This document shows positions 23,695 through 32,281 of a DNA stretch of 38,123 nucleotides, in pieces. The position numbers were made by a program, and so were the translations under genes. Numbering within the stretch: position 1 is the first letter of the stretch; the number at the start of each line of letters is the position of its first letter. The notes beneath the pieces were generated by a model. That model did no database searches. It was not told the DNA's origin and saw only the letters and a program-made list of their open reading frames with translations. Source of the stretch: an uncultured Cytophagales bacterium (GTDB lineage: Bacteria; Bacteroidota; Bacteroidia; Cytophagales; UBA9547); NCBI GenBank assembly GCA_945957555.1, contig CAMFLX010000030.1, positions 1-38,123 on the forward strand, read 5' to 3'.

Positions 23695-26466
23695 TTAATG
23701 AACCAACTGCTTATTTGAAGGTGCAAACTTAGTCAAGTTGATACCCACCACAGCAGCTTTATATTCTTCTATAGTAGGAGTTCTACCCAATACAGTAGAA
23801 AGTACCACCACTGGAGTTGATGAAAGCAAAGACTCACCTTTTTTCTCATCAGTATCTTCAACCACACGACCTTGGAAAAGACGCGTCGAAGTAGCCATTA
23901 CAGTATCTCCTTTTTCAGCTTTCTCTTGGTTACCCATACACAAGTTGCAACCTGGACGCTCTAGGTACAGCATGTTTTCATACTTGGTACGAGCAGCACC
24001 TTTTGGTGCATTGTCATCAAATTCAAAACCTGAATATTTCTGCAATACCTCCCAGTCGCCTTCTGCTTTTAACTCATCTACTATGTTGTAAGTAGGAGGA
24101 GCAACCACCAAAGGAGATTTGAATTCAACTTTACCTTTTTGAGCTTCAATGTTTTTAAGCATTTGAGCGAGAATCTTCATGTCACCTTTGTGAACCATAC
24201 AAGAACCGATAAATCCAAGATCCACAGCTTTTGTACCACCATAGTAAGACAATGGTCTGATGGTATCGTGTGTATATCTTTTAGACACATCTGCATTGTT
24301 CACATCTGGATCGGCGATCATGGGTTCTGCGATCAAATCAAGATTCACCTCAACTTCTGCATAATATTTAGCATTTGCATCTGGTTTAAGTGCTGGTTTA
24401 ACGCCAGATTTAATATCTGCAATACGTTGATTTGCTTTGTCGATCAAACCCTGAAGTACCTTGCTCTTGTTATCCATACCTTTGTCGATCATGATCTTGA
24501 TTCTACTTTTCGCAATTTCAAGCGATTCGATCAAAGTAGCATCTTCTGAAATACAGATAGAAGCTTTTGCTTTCATTTCAGCAGTCCAGTCAGTAAAGGT
24601 AAAGGCTTGGTCAGCAGTAAGTGTACCCAAGTGCACTTCAATCACTCTACCTTGGAATACGTTCTCTCCACCAAACTTTTGAAGCATTTGAGCTTGTGTA
24701 GCATGAACCACGTCACGGAAGTCCATGTATTCTGCCATTTTACCCTTGAAAGTAACTTTTACTGAATCAGGAATTGGCATTTCACACTCACCGGTAGCTA
24801 ATGCAACTGCAACAGTACCTGAGTCCGCACCAAAAGCAACACCTTTAGACATACGTGTATGAGAGTCACCACCGATGATGATAGCCCACTCGTCAACCGT
24901 AATATCGTTAAGAACTTTATGAATAACGTCAGTCATTGGGTGATAAACGCCCTTAGGATCACGGCCAGTAATCAAACCGAAATCGTTCATGAACTTCATC
25001 AATTTCGGAATATTTGCTTGTGCTTTTTTATCCCAAACTGACGCAGTGTGGCATCCTGATTGGTAAGCTCCGTCCACATTGGTTGAAATCGTGGTAGCAG
25101 CCATTGATTCCAATTCTTGAGCGGTCATTAAACCTGTGGTATCTTGTGAACCCACTATGTTAACAATTACTCTCACGTCAGAACCTGCGTGTAATGTTTT
25201 ACCAGGAGTACTTCCTACTTTATTTTTGTTGAATATTTTTTCTACGGCGGTTAATCCTTGACCTTCAATAGATACCTCTTTAGCAGGTGCATAAACTGTA
25301 GGTTGGGGAATACCCAAAGTTTGAGCTGCAAAAGTTTGTACTTTTTTACCGAATACTATCGCATAAGAACCACCTGCTTTGATAAACTCCATTTTCTGCG
25401 GAGTGAACGACTTGGTAAGGTCGATCAATTCTTTATCGCCACTATATAATTTTTTCTTTTTAGTGTTGATGGTAAGTACTGTACCAGTAGCGACAGAATA
25501 TACTTGCTCAAGTACGATATCGCCATTAGCATCACGCACTGGTTTGCCATCAGCATCCAATTTTTTAACCCAGTTTTTAAGGTCGATACCGATACCACCC
25601 GTTACGTCTACAGTAGTAAGGAATATTGGAGAAATACCATTGGTACCACCTACAATAGGAGCGATGTTAACAAATGGAACATAAGGACTTGCTTGTTTAC
25701 CGGTCCAAAGAGCCACGTTGTTGACACCCGACATCCTTGATGAACCTACCCCCATAGTACCTTTCTCAGCAATCAACATTACTGATTTGTCTGGGTGCTT
25801 AGCTTTTAATGCTTCGATTTCTTTCTGAGCCTCCGTTGAAATCATACATTTACCATGTAGTTCACGGTCAGAACGTGAGTGTGCTTGATTACCTGGAGAA
25901 AGCAAATCGGTTGAAATATCACCTTCACCTGCAATAAAAGTTACTACTTTTATTTCTTCTGGCACATCAGGCAATTTTGTAAAAAATTCAGCTTTTGCAT
26001 AGCTTTCTAAGATTTCTTTTGCTGCCGCATTTCCGCTATTATATGCGTCTTTCAAACGTTTTAAATCAGCATCATATAGATAAACTTGTGTCTTTAAAAC
26101 TTCAGCTCCTTGTTTTGCGATACCTGCATCTGCACCAAGGGCTAGGTCAAGAAGTACCTCTATTGAAGGTCCGCCCTTCATATGAGACAATAATTCAAAA
26201 GCAAAGGCAGGAGTGATTTCTTTTACAACCGATTGCCCAAGAATTATCTCTTTTAAAAACTTAGCTTTCGCACCTGCTGCAGGTGTTGTACCTGGCAAAG
26301 TGTTGTAGATGAAAAACTTGAGTGAATCTGTACGATATTCATTGTTCACATCTTTAATTTGTGCAATGATTTCGCTTAACAGCTCAGCACCGTCAATAGG
26401 CTTCGGATGAAGTCCTTGTTCTTTTCTTTCCTCGATTTCTTTGATGTAATCTTTATATGTGTTCAT
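23695..26466 (-). CDS. acnB: Aconitate hydratase B (AcnB type)
   Basis: A 923-residue protein with the AcnB domain order: an N-terminal HEAT-like helical domain (about 1-160), a swivelling domain containing MGVGSSRMSGVNN, then the cluster-binding domains. Cluster ligands are expected in GSCMVHKGDM and in RPGCNLCMGNQEKAEKGD, matching the SCM and GCxLCMGNQ blocks of E. coli AcnB. GGDSHTRMSKGVAFGADSG is another family block. It isomerises citrate and isocitrate and can act on 2-methylisocitrate in the AcnB family. It is slightly longer than E. coli AcnB (865 aa). Having both aconitase families side by side is notable. Confidence 0.95.
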   Translation of the reverse strand: MNTYKDYIKEIEERKEQGLHPKPIDGAELLSEIIAQIKDVNNEYRTDSLKFFIYNTLPGTTPAAGAKAKFLKEIILGQSVVKEITPAFAFELLSHMKGGPSIEVLLDLALGADAGIAKQGAEVLKTQVYLYDADLKRLKDAYNSGNAAAKEILESYAKAEFFTKLPDVPEEIKVVTFIAGEGDISTDLLSPGNQAHSRSDRELHGKCMISTEAQKEIEALKAKHPDKSVMLIAEKGTMGVGSSRMSGVNNVALWTGKQASPYVPFVNIAPIVGGTNGISPIFLTTVDVTGGIGIDLKNWVKKLDADGKPVRDANGDIVLEQVYSVATGTVLTINTKKKKLYSGDKELIDLTKSFTPQKMEFIKAGGSYAIVFGKKVQTFAAQTLGIPQPTVYAPAKEVSIEGQGLTAVEKIFNKNKVGSTPGKTLHAGSDVRVIVNIVGSQDTTGLMTAQELESMAATTISTNVDGAYQSGCHTASVWDKKAQANIPKLMKFMNDFGLITGRDPKGVYHPMTDVIHKVLNDITVDEWAIIIGGDSHTRMSKGVAFGADSGTVAVALATGECEMPIPDSVKVTFKGKMAEYMDFRDVVHATQAQMLQKFGGENVFQGRVIEVHLGTLTADQAFTFTDWTAEMKAKASICISEDATLIESLEIAKSRIKIMIDKGMDNKSKVLQGLIDKANQRIADIKSGVKPALKPDANAKYYAEVEVNLDLIAEPMIADPDVNNADVSKRYTHDTIRPLSYYGGTKAVDLGFIGSCMVHKGDMKILAQMLKNIEAQKGKVEFKSPLVVAPPTYNIVDELKAEGDWEVLQKYSGFEFDDNAPKGAARTKYENMLYLERPGCNLCMGNQEKAEKGDTVMATSTRLFQGRVVEDTDEKKGESLLSSTPVVVLSTVLGRTPTIEEYKAAVVGINLTKFAPSNKQLVH

Positions 26467-26650
26467 TATCGTAGAATTATTTTCAACATTAAAGGCATAT
26501 TCATGAAAATACCTTTTTTGAAAATGTACAATTTTTAAGTCTATGAACCCGCAATTTACAAAAGTTATGCCTATGTTTTAATTCATTTTACTCAGAAAAT
26601 CAAATTTCAAAAGCTTATTTAGATTGATTATAATTTTATTGCGATTTGTG

Positions 26651-26681
26651 TTGGATCATTACATTCTCTTTCATAGTTTTG
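26651..26681 (+). promoter_or_regulatory. Predicted promoter of the lipoprotein/barrel gene pair
   Basis: TTG (26651-26653) and TAGTTTTG (26674-26681) are separated by 20 bp, a full match to the Bacteroidota consensus. The ATG follows at 26701, giving a leader of roughly 13 nt. Confidence 0.6.
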
Positions 26682-26700
26682 TGTAGAATAAATCTAAATA

Positions 26701-27162
26701 ATGAAAAAATACGTATCATTACCTGCATTTTTGATGATTTTGGGCTCATGTTGCCCAAAATATGATGCAATAATCCCCCCCTCTGTAGAAATAAGAATCA
26801 AAGTTCCTTCGTTACAAACAGGAGAAAAGGACAGTCTCAGTTATCATGGTTTGGGGAGTAAAATTGTTTATAAGGCTTACACTGGAAGTTATGGTTCTGG
26901 TGGAGAATTTTGGGTTCCGCTAAACTATAGATATAAAACGGACTCTTGCAGTTTTGTATTAGAATGGCATGAACAAAAGGATACCATAACAATTGCCTAC
27001 TCTAAAGAGCTCATTAAAAGCAAAGGATGTTTTGATAGCGAAAGCTACAATCTACACTTTACTCCGACTAAAATTTTAAAAACAAGTTTAGACACAACAA
27101 AAATTGAATATTATGCTTCGAAAAACAGTCGCGCTATCTCTGCTATTTACGCTACTTACTAA
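26701..27162 (+). CDS. Hypothetical lipoprotein, DUF6452-like
   Basis: A 153-residue protein with a lipoprotein signal (FLMILGSCC; LGSC lipobox, Cys17), placing it in the membrane-anchored periplasmic or surface class. The body is beta-rich; the segment CSFVLEWHEQKDTITIAYSKELIKSKGCF resembles the central part of DUF6452-type lipoproteins, in which a strand pair is followed by a Cys-containing turn. The stop overlaps the start of the next gene by 50 bp, suggesting translational coupling. In Bacteroidota, DUF6452 and DUF6048 genes commonly adjoin, which supports both weak assignments together. Role unknown. Confidence 0.6.
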   Translation: MKKYVSLPAFLMILGSCCPKYDAIIPPSVEIRIKVPSLQTGEKDSLSYHGLGSKIVYKAYTGSYGSGGEFWVPLNYRYKTDSCSFVLEWHEQKDTITIAYSKELIKSKGCFDSESYNLHFTPTKILKTSLDTTKIEYYASKNSRAISAIYATY

Positions 27163-27793
27163 TGGGCTAGTGGCACAAGCTAAGGAAAGTATTAATGACA
27201 GCACCTGTAAAGATAAAAAATTCCTTATTGGTTTAGATTTTCCCAAAGTTTTTACTTCAGGAGGGATGCAGCTCAATAAGGTATACATCGCTAAGAGTGA
27301 ACTCACTGCCAGGTATTTTGTATACAAGAGAATATTTGGTTCATTAGCGGTGGGGTATGGACAAAAAAAGGATATCAAGGCAATTAATGGCGAACAAAGG
27401 ACTGCTGGAGGGTATGTAAGATTGGGTCTGGGTGCAGATATTGGTCCTAATAGTACATCTCGCATCGTATTTGGATACAACATTTGTTATGCCTCATACA
27501 AATCTAAAATAGATGTTACAATTAAAGACGATTTTTGGGATGAGACCTATTCAGCGACTTTAAATGACCAAAATAATAGGGTACTTTTTCATGAACTTTA
27601 TTCTGGTTTTAGGCTAAATTTTATGAAAAAACAACGTGTTGGATTTTTTGTGGAGCAGGACTTGAGATTCCGATTTGGCTCCTATGCTTCTCATGATTTA
27701 AATGATCAACAATTTGTGCCTGGTTATGGCAAATATAATGAGATCGTTCCATCATATTTGGCTTTTAATATCATTACTGGAATCACGTTTTAA
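27113..27793 (+). CDS. Outer-membrane beta-barrel protein, DUF6048-like
   Basis: A 226-residue protein from the ATG at 27113 (a TTG three codons upstream is less likely). Signal peptide MLRKTVALSLLFTLLTNGLVAQA. The rest alternates strands and turns (GYVRLGLGADIGPNSTSRIVFGYNICYASYK, then LFHELYSGFRLNFM) and ends AFNIITGITF, with the C-terminal Phe of outer-membrane barrels. Size and pattern fit an 8-10-stranded barrel of the DUF6048 kind. It begins inside the lipoprotein gene, so the two products may form a complex. It is convergent with the LRR gene, with a shared terminator. Confidence 0.65.
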   Translation: MLRKTVALSLLFTLLTNGLVAQAKESINDSTCKDKKFLIGLDFPKVFTSGGMQLNKVYIAKSELTARYFVYKRIFGSLAVGYGQKKDIKAINGEQRTAGGYVRLGLGADIGPNSTSRIVFGYNICYASYKSKIDVTIKDDFWDETYSATLNDQNNRVLFHELYSGFRLNFMKKQRVGFFVEQDLRFRFGSYASHDLNDQQFVPGYGKYNEIVPSYLAFNIITGITF

Positions 27794-27797
27794 AAAC

Positions 27798-27835
27798 AAT
27801 CCAAGCTTTGCTCTAAGAATAGCAAAGCTTGGATT
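27798..27835. terminator. Bidirectional hairpin terminator
   Basis: Perfect 15-bp arms AATCCAAGCTTTGCT (27798-27812) and AGCAAAGCTTGGATT (27821-27835) with an 8-nt loop, between the convergent barrel and LRR genes. Confidence 0.85.
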
Positions 27836-27852
27836 ACAGAAGATTGCAGCTT

Positions 27853-29493
27853 TTAGTATATAACACTAAGGTGAATATAATCGGCTCCGTTATTTATCTT
27901 TACTAGATAATAGCCTTGTGGAAGGATCCCTTCACCATTGGTTCCGTCCCATTCAGTCGGAATGTTCAATGTTTTTACAGTTTTACCGTTCTTGTCGAAT
28001 ATCGTAGCAGTTCCTTTCTGTGAAAGATAAAGCGTGTCGTCTTTACCATCGTTATTGGGTGTGAGCACTACTTCGTCACATATTTCGCTGCTTATGGTAA
28101 TTTTCTTTTCTAAAAAATCAGAGCATTGCGTATTGCGAGGTTTAATAACCAAACTGTAATTTCCCTGCTTAAGCCCAGTAAAGAGTGTTTTCGAAGTTCC
28201 AGCAATAAAAACCTTTTGGCTATCGTATAGTTCTACTTTGATGGAGTCCAAGAGATTATTCATGAAAGTCAGGTCGATACTTGCAAGCTCAGTACAATAG
28301 GCCTTAGTGGCTTTTATGGTTGGGTAAGCTAATGTCGGACATTTACCATTAGTCACTATATTTTTAATCCTAAGATTAGTGGTATCTGAAATTAAAGTAA
28401 GACTTGGCAAAGCGAGATATGTGATTTTACAATAATAATTACCACTGTCACTAGAGAGGACGCTAGGGATTTGATAATTTTTTGTGGTCGATTTTATGAG
28501 AAATGTACCTTTATGATACCATGAAAATACCAAACCTGTGAGCGTATCTGTATTGTTGGGCTTAATAGTTACTGCATCATTTACAGAGGCATTAATAATG
28601 CTTAATTTAGAAGTATTTCTTTGTGGACTATAGTCGTATGAGATAGCGCTGTAATTGCTATGGCTAAGGTAGCCTACAAGATCATCAAATGTCAAGAGGT
28701 TGTTTTGAATTTGAATTTTAGTGAGGGCTTTGAGATTGGATAGGTCTGGGGTACTGGTGAGTAAATTGCTGTCAGCCACAAACTCTGATAACAATGTATT
28801 GGCCGACAAGTCTTGGACACTTGCAAGCAAGTTTCTACTGATGTTGAGTCTTTTTAGATTTGACAAATTACTAAGAGAAGGAAGACTTGTGAGTTTATTT
28901 CCAGCGCAGTATAAGCGCTCAAGAGAGACTAAGCCAGATAAACTTGGCAGAGATGTCAAGTTGTTATAGGAGACATCAAGTATATTTACTTTATTGAGCG
29001 TGCTGAGACTTGGCAACGTCTGAATTTGATTGTAAGAAACTTGGATACTCAACAGCTTGAGATTGGCACTTAAGGTTGGCAATGTAGTGAGGGCATTATT
29101 GTCCGCAAAAATATTCGTTAAATTTTTCAACGAATCTAGGGCAGGTAGCGTAGTGAGTTGATTATTTCTAACATTCAGCGTTTGTAGCTGCCCTAATCTT
29201 CCAATTTTAGGCAAGGCCGTCAGTAGATTACCTGTAAGGTTGATTCCCCTGATATTTATAAAGTATTGAATACCCTCAACATTTTTAATACTCAAGTTTT
29301 TCATGATCAAGCTGTCTGAATATGTGGCGGCTTGAGTCAGTATTAATTGATTTTTACTGTCTATACAACTTGCATAGTTAGCCTTGAGGTATTTTAGGAA
29401 CTCGGTATCTGGGATGGCAGCAGTTTGTGCAAAGCTTTGTCGCAGCACCATCACAGCAAATACCAATGCGATATGTTTGATTTGACTTAGCAT
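27853..29493 (-). CDS. Leucine-rich-repeat surface protein with Ig-like domain and T9SS type B sorting domain
   Basis: A 546-residue protein. Signal peptide ends VLRQSFAQ. Residues about 55-275 hold some ten LRR units of 20-22 residues (LTSLPSLSGLVSLERLYCAGNK style). An Ig-like domain follows at about 285-375 with the SDSGNYYC core. The C-terminal 75 residues start VVLTPNNDGKDDTLYL and contain YYLVKINNG, the CHU_C/gliding-motility type B sorting domain that is exported by T9SS with the help of PorP/SprF proteins. It is the third gene of the sigma/anti-sigma operon (start 1 nt after the anti-sigma stop), and a PorP/SprF gene lies next door. Likely role: surface adhesin or ligand sensor. Confidence 0.85.
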   Translation of the reverse strand: MLSQIKHIALVFAVMVLRQSFAQTAAIPDTEFLKYLKANYASCIDSKNQLILTQAATYSDSLIMKNLSIKNVEGIQYFINIRGINLTGNLLTALPKIGRLGQLQTLNVRNNQLTTLPALDSLKNLTNIFADNNALTTLPTLSANLKLLSIQVSYNQIQTLPSLSTLNKVNILDVSYNNLTSLPSLSGLVSLERLYCAGNKLTSLPSLSNLSNLKRLNISRNLLASVQDLSANTLLSEFVADSNLLTSTPDLSNLKALTKIQIQNNLLTFDDLVGYLSHSNYSAISYDYSPQRNTSKLSIINASVNDAVTIKPNNTDTLTGLVFSWYHKGTFLIKSTTKNYQIPSVLSSDSGNYYCKITYLALPSLTLISDTTNLRIKNIVTNGKCPTLAYPTIKATKAYCTELASIDLTFMNNLLDSIKVELYDSQKVFIAGTSKTLFTGLKQGNYSLVIKPRNTQCSDFLEKKITISSEICDEVVLTPNNDGKDDTLYLSQKGTATIFDKNGKTVKTLNIPTEWDGTNGEGILPQGYYLVKINNGADYIHLSVIY

Positions 29494-29494
29494 G

Positions 29495-30598
29495 TTATCT
29501 TACAATAGTTATAGTGCCTTTGGCGATCATGTTGTCGGAATATTCAATTACAAAATTATAAAATCCTTCACTCATTTCACCGTTTTTCGATTGGCCATTC
29601 CATGTTGCTGGCACATCTGATTGTACTGCATTGGTCGCATAAATATTGCCTTGCTTATCATATATCTTAAGTTGCCCATTAGCGTGATATGCAGGTATTT
29701 CCAGGTTATCGCCAGAAAATGGATTAAAGATATAGTCTTTGTCGCAAATTTTATGCTGAATGATAACACTTTGCTTGCCAATACAACCATTTGCGTCAGT
29801 AAGTATAACTTCGTATCTGCCTGTACCAAGATTTTGTGCAGCTACTGAACGTTTGTTTTCATCGAGCACCTGAATGTTGTATGGTGCGATACCCCCTTTG
29901 CCTTCAGAAAGCCACAACCTGCCGTTTTGGTCACCATAACATGGAGACGCTTGTCCAAGTGAGGCATGCAGCTGTATACCAGCACATTTGTCCAATTGCG
30001 GTTTGGATACTATGGGTTCAGGGGCGTTTTTGGGGTTTACAACTACAGGCTCATGTTGAGCTTCTGTTGGGTGTTCCAAGGGTTTATTATTTTGAGGAGC
30101 TATCGTTTTTCTCTCAACGACTTGTGGTGTGGGTTCCGAAACAACACTATTTTGTATAGGCTTGCTACTGCTTGCTATTTTTTTAGAAGTATTCCCTTCA
30201 ACTTTAGTGGGGTTCTGTGCGATGATGGGTAAGTCTTTGGGCTTGCCTTCGGCCTTTTCGTTAACGACAATTGTAGGTGTAGATGATTTTGGCTCCGATG
30301 GACTGTTAAACATGTAGAGTAGGGCTCCGATGCTTGAGGCCGTAAGTACTGTTGCAATACCATACTTTATGCCCTTAGAGGGGCCACTTTGCGATTTATG
30401 GTGGCTTAATAGTGCTTCATTTACAGAGAGTAATCTGTTTTCAATCACCATATCATTAGCCAGCTCATGCACACGAACCTTTTGCGAAAGTTCTGGGCTT
30501 TCTTGAAGCGTTTTTTCGAATGCCTCCTTTTGAGAAGCATCAAGACCCTTGTTTAGGTAGTCTTCAATTTGTTCGAATATGTGATCTTCTGGTTTCAT
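29495..30598 (-). CDS. Anti-sigma-factor-like membrane protein with SprB-like repeat and T9SS type B-like C-terminus
   Basis: A 367-residue protein without signal peptide. Residues 1-90 are acidic and helical (IEDYLNKGLDASQKEAFEKTL), like the cytoplasmic domain of non-zinc anti-sigma factors. A single membrane helix lies at about 95-115 (YGIATVLTASSIGALLYMF). A Pro/Lys/Thr-rich periplasmic linker runs to about 205. Residues 206-285 resemble a SprB repeat (CYGDQNGRLWLSEGKGGIAPYNIQV, then YEVILTDANGC). The last 80 residues (YIFNPFSGDNLEIP to GTITIVR) look like a T9SS type B C-terminal domain. Its ATG overlaps the sigma stop (ATGA). An inner-membrane protein with a surface-export-type tail is odd; it might bind the export machinery as a sensor. 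Confidence 0.75.
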   Translation of the reverse strand: MKPEDHIFEQIEDYLNKGLDASQKEAFEKTLQESPELSQKVRVHELANDMVIENRLLSVNEALLSHHKSQSGPSKGIKYGIATVLTASSIGALLYMFNSPSEPKSSTPTIVVNEKAEGKPKDLPIIAQNPTKVEGNTSKKIASSSKPIQNSVVSEPTPQVVERKTIAPQNNKPLEHPTEAQHEPVVVNPKNAPEPIVSKPQLDKCAGIQLHASLGQASPCYGDQNGRLWLSEGKGGIAPYNIQVLDENKRSVAAQNLGTGRYEVILTDANGCIGKQSVIIQHKICDKDYIFNPFSGDNLEIPAYHANGQLKIYDKQGNIYATNAVQSDVPATWNGQSKNGEMSEGFYNFVIEYSDNMIAKGTITIVR

Positions 30599-31179
30599 TT
30601 TGATTTCAGTTTTTCTAAAAGTGCAGGGTTCTCTTCTATGAGCTGCACGAGTTTCTTTTTACAACGCATTACCTGCATTTTGCAGGAATCTACCGAGGCC
30701 ATTCCCATTCTTAGGACAATGTCTTCCATGAGAATATTTTGATAGATGGTGTACGTCAGTAGTTCAATACATTTCTCCCCAATAGAGGTAAACAAGGTTC
30801 TGAGAACGTTTTCGTCACTTGTCTTTACAAAGGCGATTCTTTCGGGATTTTGGCTATCATCAGATAGATCCATCTCGTTAAATTCGGATTCAAAAACGAC
30901 ACGTTTGTCTTTTTTGAGTTTGTTTAACCAAAAATTGATGCTCAAGCGATACAAGTAGCCATAAACCTTGTATTTGGGATCGAAAGATCCTTTTACCACT
31001 TGTTTGTAAAAACTCAATAGTGCATCTTGGAAGGCATCGAAGGCATCGTCTTTACTGCCTTGATTCCTGACGATGAACTTTTGAACAATTGGTAAAACCT
31101 TGTCGTACAATACGGGTATTACTTGTTTGTCTTTACCGAGCCGAATTAATTCGGGTATTTGACTTTCTTCAATTTTCAT
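30595..31179 (-). CDS. ECF-type RNA polymerase sigma factor
   Basis: The ATG at 31179 gives 194 residues (a TTG lies one codon upstream). Sigma region 2 spans about 15-95 (AFDAFQDALLSFYKQV, then YGYLYRLSINFWLNKLKKDKR) and region 4 about 125-175 (CIELLTYTIYQNILMEDIVLRMGMASVDSCKMQVMRCKKKL). It is a small group 4 factor directing RNA polymerase to a special promoter set. Its stop overlaps the anti-sigma start, the standard coupling for a sigma and its inhibitor. AACGTT repeats at 31196-31220, in the control region, may be its own promoter or a regulator site. It is divergent from the PorP/SprF gene, which may be a target. Confidence 0.9.
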   Translation of the reverse strand: MKIEESQIPELIRLGKDKQVIPVLYDKVLPIVQKFIVRNQGSKDDAFDAFQDALLSFYKQVVKGSFDPKYKVYGYLYRLSINFWLNKLKKDKRVVFESEFNEMDLSDDSQNPERIAFVKTSDENVLRTLFTSIGEKCIELLTYTIYQNILMEDIVLRMGMASVDSCKMQVMRCKKKLVQLIEENPALLEKLKSK

Positions 31180-31195
31180 CAATTTTCACAAAAAC

Positions 31196-31220
31196 AACGT
31201 TAAAGCTTTTAGGTAACGTT
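31196..31220. promoter_or_regulatory. Paired AACGTT motifs between the sigma and PorP/SprF genes
   Basis: Two AACGTT hexamers (31196-31201 and 31215-31220) lie 19 bp apart, about 20 bp upstream of the sigma start and 64 bp upstream of the PorP/SprF start. Each is a palindrome, so the pair reads the same on both strands. They could be an ECF-type promoter or a regulator's site. No other copy was found by eye in the window. Confidence 0.3.
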
Positions 31221-31283
31221 TTCATTAATAAAAAAAGTAAAAACTTTTAAAAATAGATAAGATTATTGCAAATTTGGAGTCAA

Positions 31284-32168
31284 ATGACTGGTACTTTGAA
31301 AGTAAAATTACTTCTACTGCCTTTGCTGTTGGTGTGTCTTTTGGCTCATTCTCAGCAGTCTACCTATTCTTATCCGGACTTTTTTTATGCTACGTACCCT
31401 TTCATGATTAACTACGACAACCCAGCTTATATAGTTGAAGATACAAGATACAATTTGTATTCACAATATAAACAAAGGCTTGGCCAGTTTAGAAAAATAG
31501 TCTCATATTCGGTTCAGGCAGAGAAGGTATGGCGAAGGGAACAGAAGAATACTAATAGTCTAAGAGTTATATTTAATAACGAAAACGAAGGGCCTTACAT
31601 TACTAGGCCTAGATTTTATGCGGGTTACGCAAACGAAATCTCTGTGAACGAAAATGTGAAAATCGGTTTGGGGTTTACCTTGGGAGCTACTGCGATTAAT
31701 TTTTCTGCACCAAACCAAGGAGCTTCTGGTAACAGTTATCTTCCTGACGGAAAGCTTGGATTTGTGCTCAAAGGCAAAAAACTGGAATCGGGAGTATCTT
31801 CGCTTCAAGTCTTTAACGCGAAATCGAGGGTAGTAGGTGCAAATATTGCATTGAAACGTTACTATAACTTTTTTCTTAAGTATAAAACCGACTTGTCCCT
31901 GAACTGGGTAATAGAGGGACTGGTATTGGCAGACCTCAGAGGCTCTAAAATTATTCCCCTTGCAGCTGTGATGGCACATTATGACCAGAGATTTTCAATA
32001 GGATTTAGTAATCGGTTTGGATATGCTTTTTCTGTATTTGGGAAGATCAAAATGTTTCAAGATCAAATACCATTAGACCTGATATTTATGTACAATTCTC
32101 CAATTTTTTCAAATACTACCAAAGAATTGAATTCTGTAGAAATAGCTTTATCTCTGGGAATCAAGTAA
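31284..32168 (+). CDS. PorP/SprF family type IX secretion system membrane protein
   Basis: From the ATG at 31284 (GGAG seven bases upstream) the product has 294 residues; a TTG at 31266 is less likely. Signal peptide ends LLAHSQQ. The mature start YPDFFYATYPFMINYDNPAY is the PorP/SprF entry pattern, in which a tyrosine/phenylalanine-rich segment is followed by N-PAY. The rest is a transmembrane barrel (PRFYAGYANEISVNENVKIGLGFTLG, then LSVNFV-type strands) ending EIALSLGIK. PorP/SprF proteins anchor type B-CTD substrates at the outer membrane during T9SS export. Its neighbour across the promoter is an operon encoding such a substrate, so the pair may be dedicated partners. Confidence 0.85.
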   Translation: MTGTLKVKLLLLPLLLVCLLAHSQQSTYSYPDFFYATYPFMINYDNPAYIVEDTRYNLYSQYKQRLGQFRKIVSYSVQAEKVWRREQKNTNSLRVIFNNENEGPYITRPRFYAGYANEISVNENVKIGLGFTLGATAINFSAPNQGASGNSYLPDGKLGFVLKGKKLESGVSSLQVFNAKSRVVGANIALKRYYNFFLKYKTDLSLNWVIEGLVLADLRGSKIIPLAAVMAHYDQRFSIGFSNRFGYAFSVFGKIKMFQDQIPLDLIFMYNSPIFSNTTKELNSVEIALSLGIK

Positions 32169-32212
32169 TTTCAAACACGACCATATGTCAATTATGACAA
32201 ATTGAATAAAAA

Positions 32213-32245
32213 TTTGAATTTTTTATAGTAGCCACGTTACCTTTT
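32213..32245 (+). promoter_or_regulatory. Predicted promoter of the pectate lyase gene
   Basis: TTTG (32213-32216) and TACCTTTT (32238-32245) are 21 bp apart, one mismatch from the TTTG-N19-21-TAnnTTTG consensus. Transcription would start near 32252, 30 nt before the ATG at 32282. Confidence 0.4.
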
Positions 32246-32281
32246 ATTTTGGACTTTGTTTTAGGTAAAAATTACGTTCTT

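Noticed and set aside
24139-24549. Plus-strand frame of 136 codons opposite acnB
   Set aside because: It lies wholly inside a well-conserved minus-strand gene, has Cys/His/Phe-rich nonsense composition and no family motif. Other long opposite frames within acnA, the ligase and the pectate lyase were rejected for the same reason.
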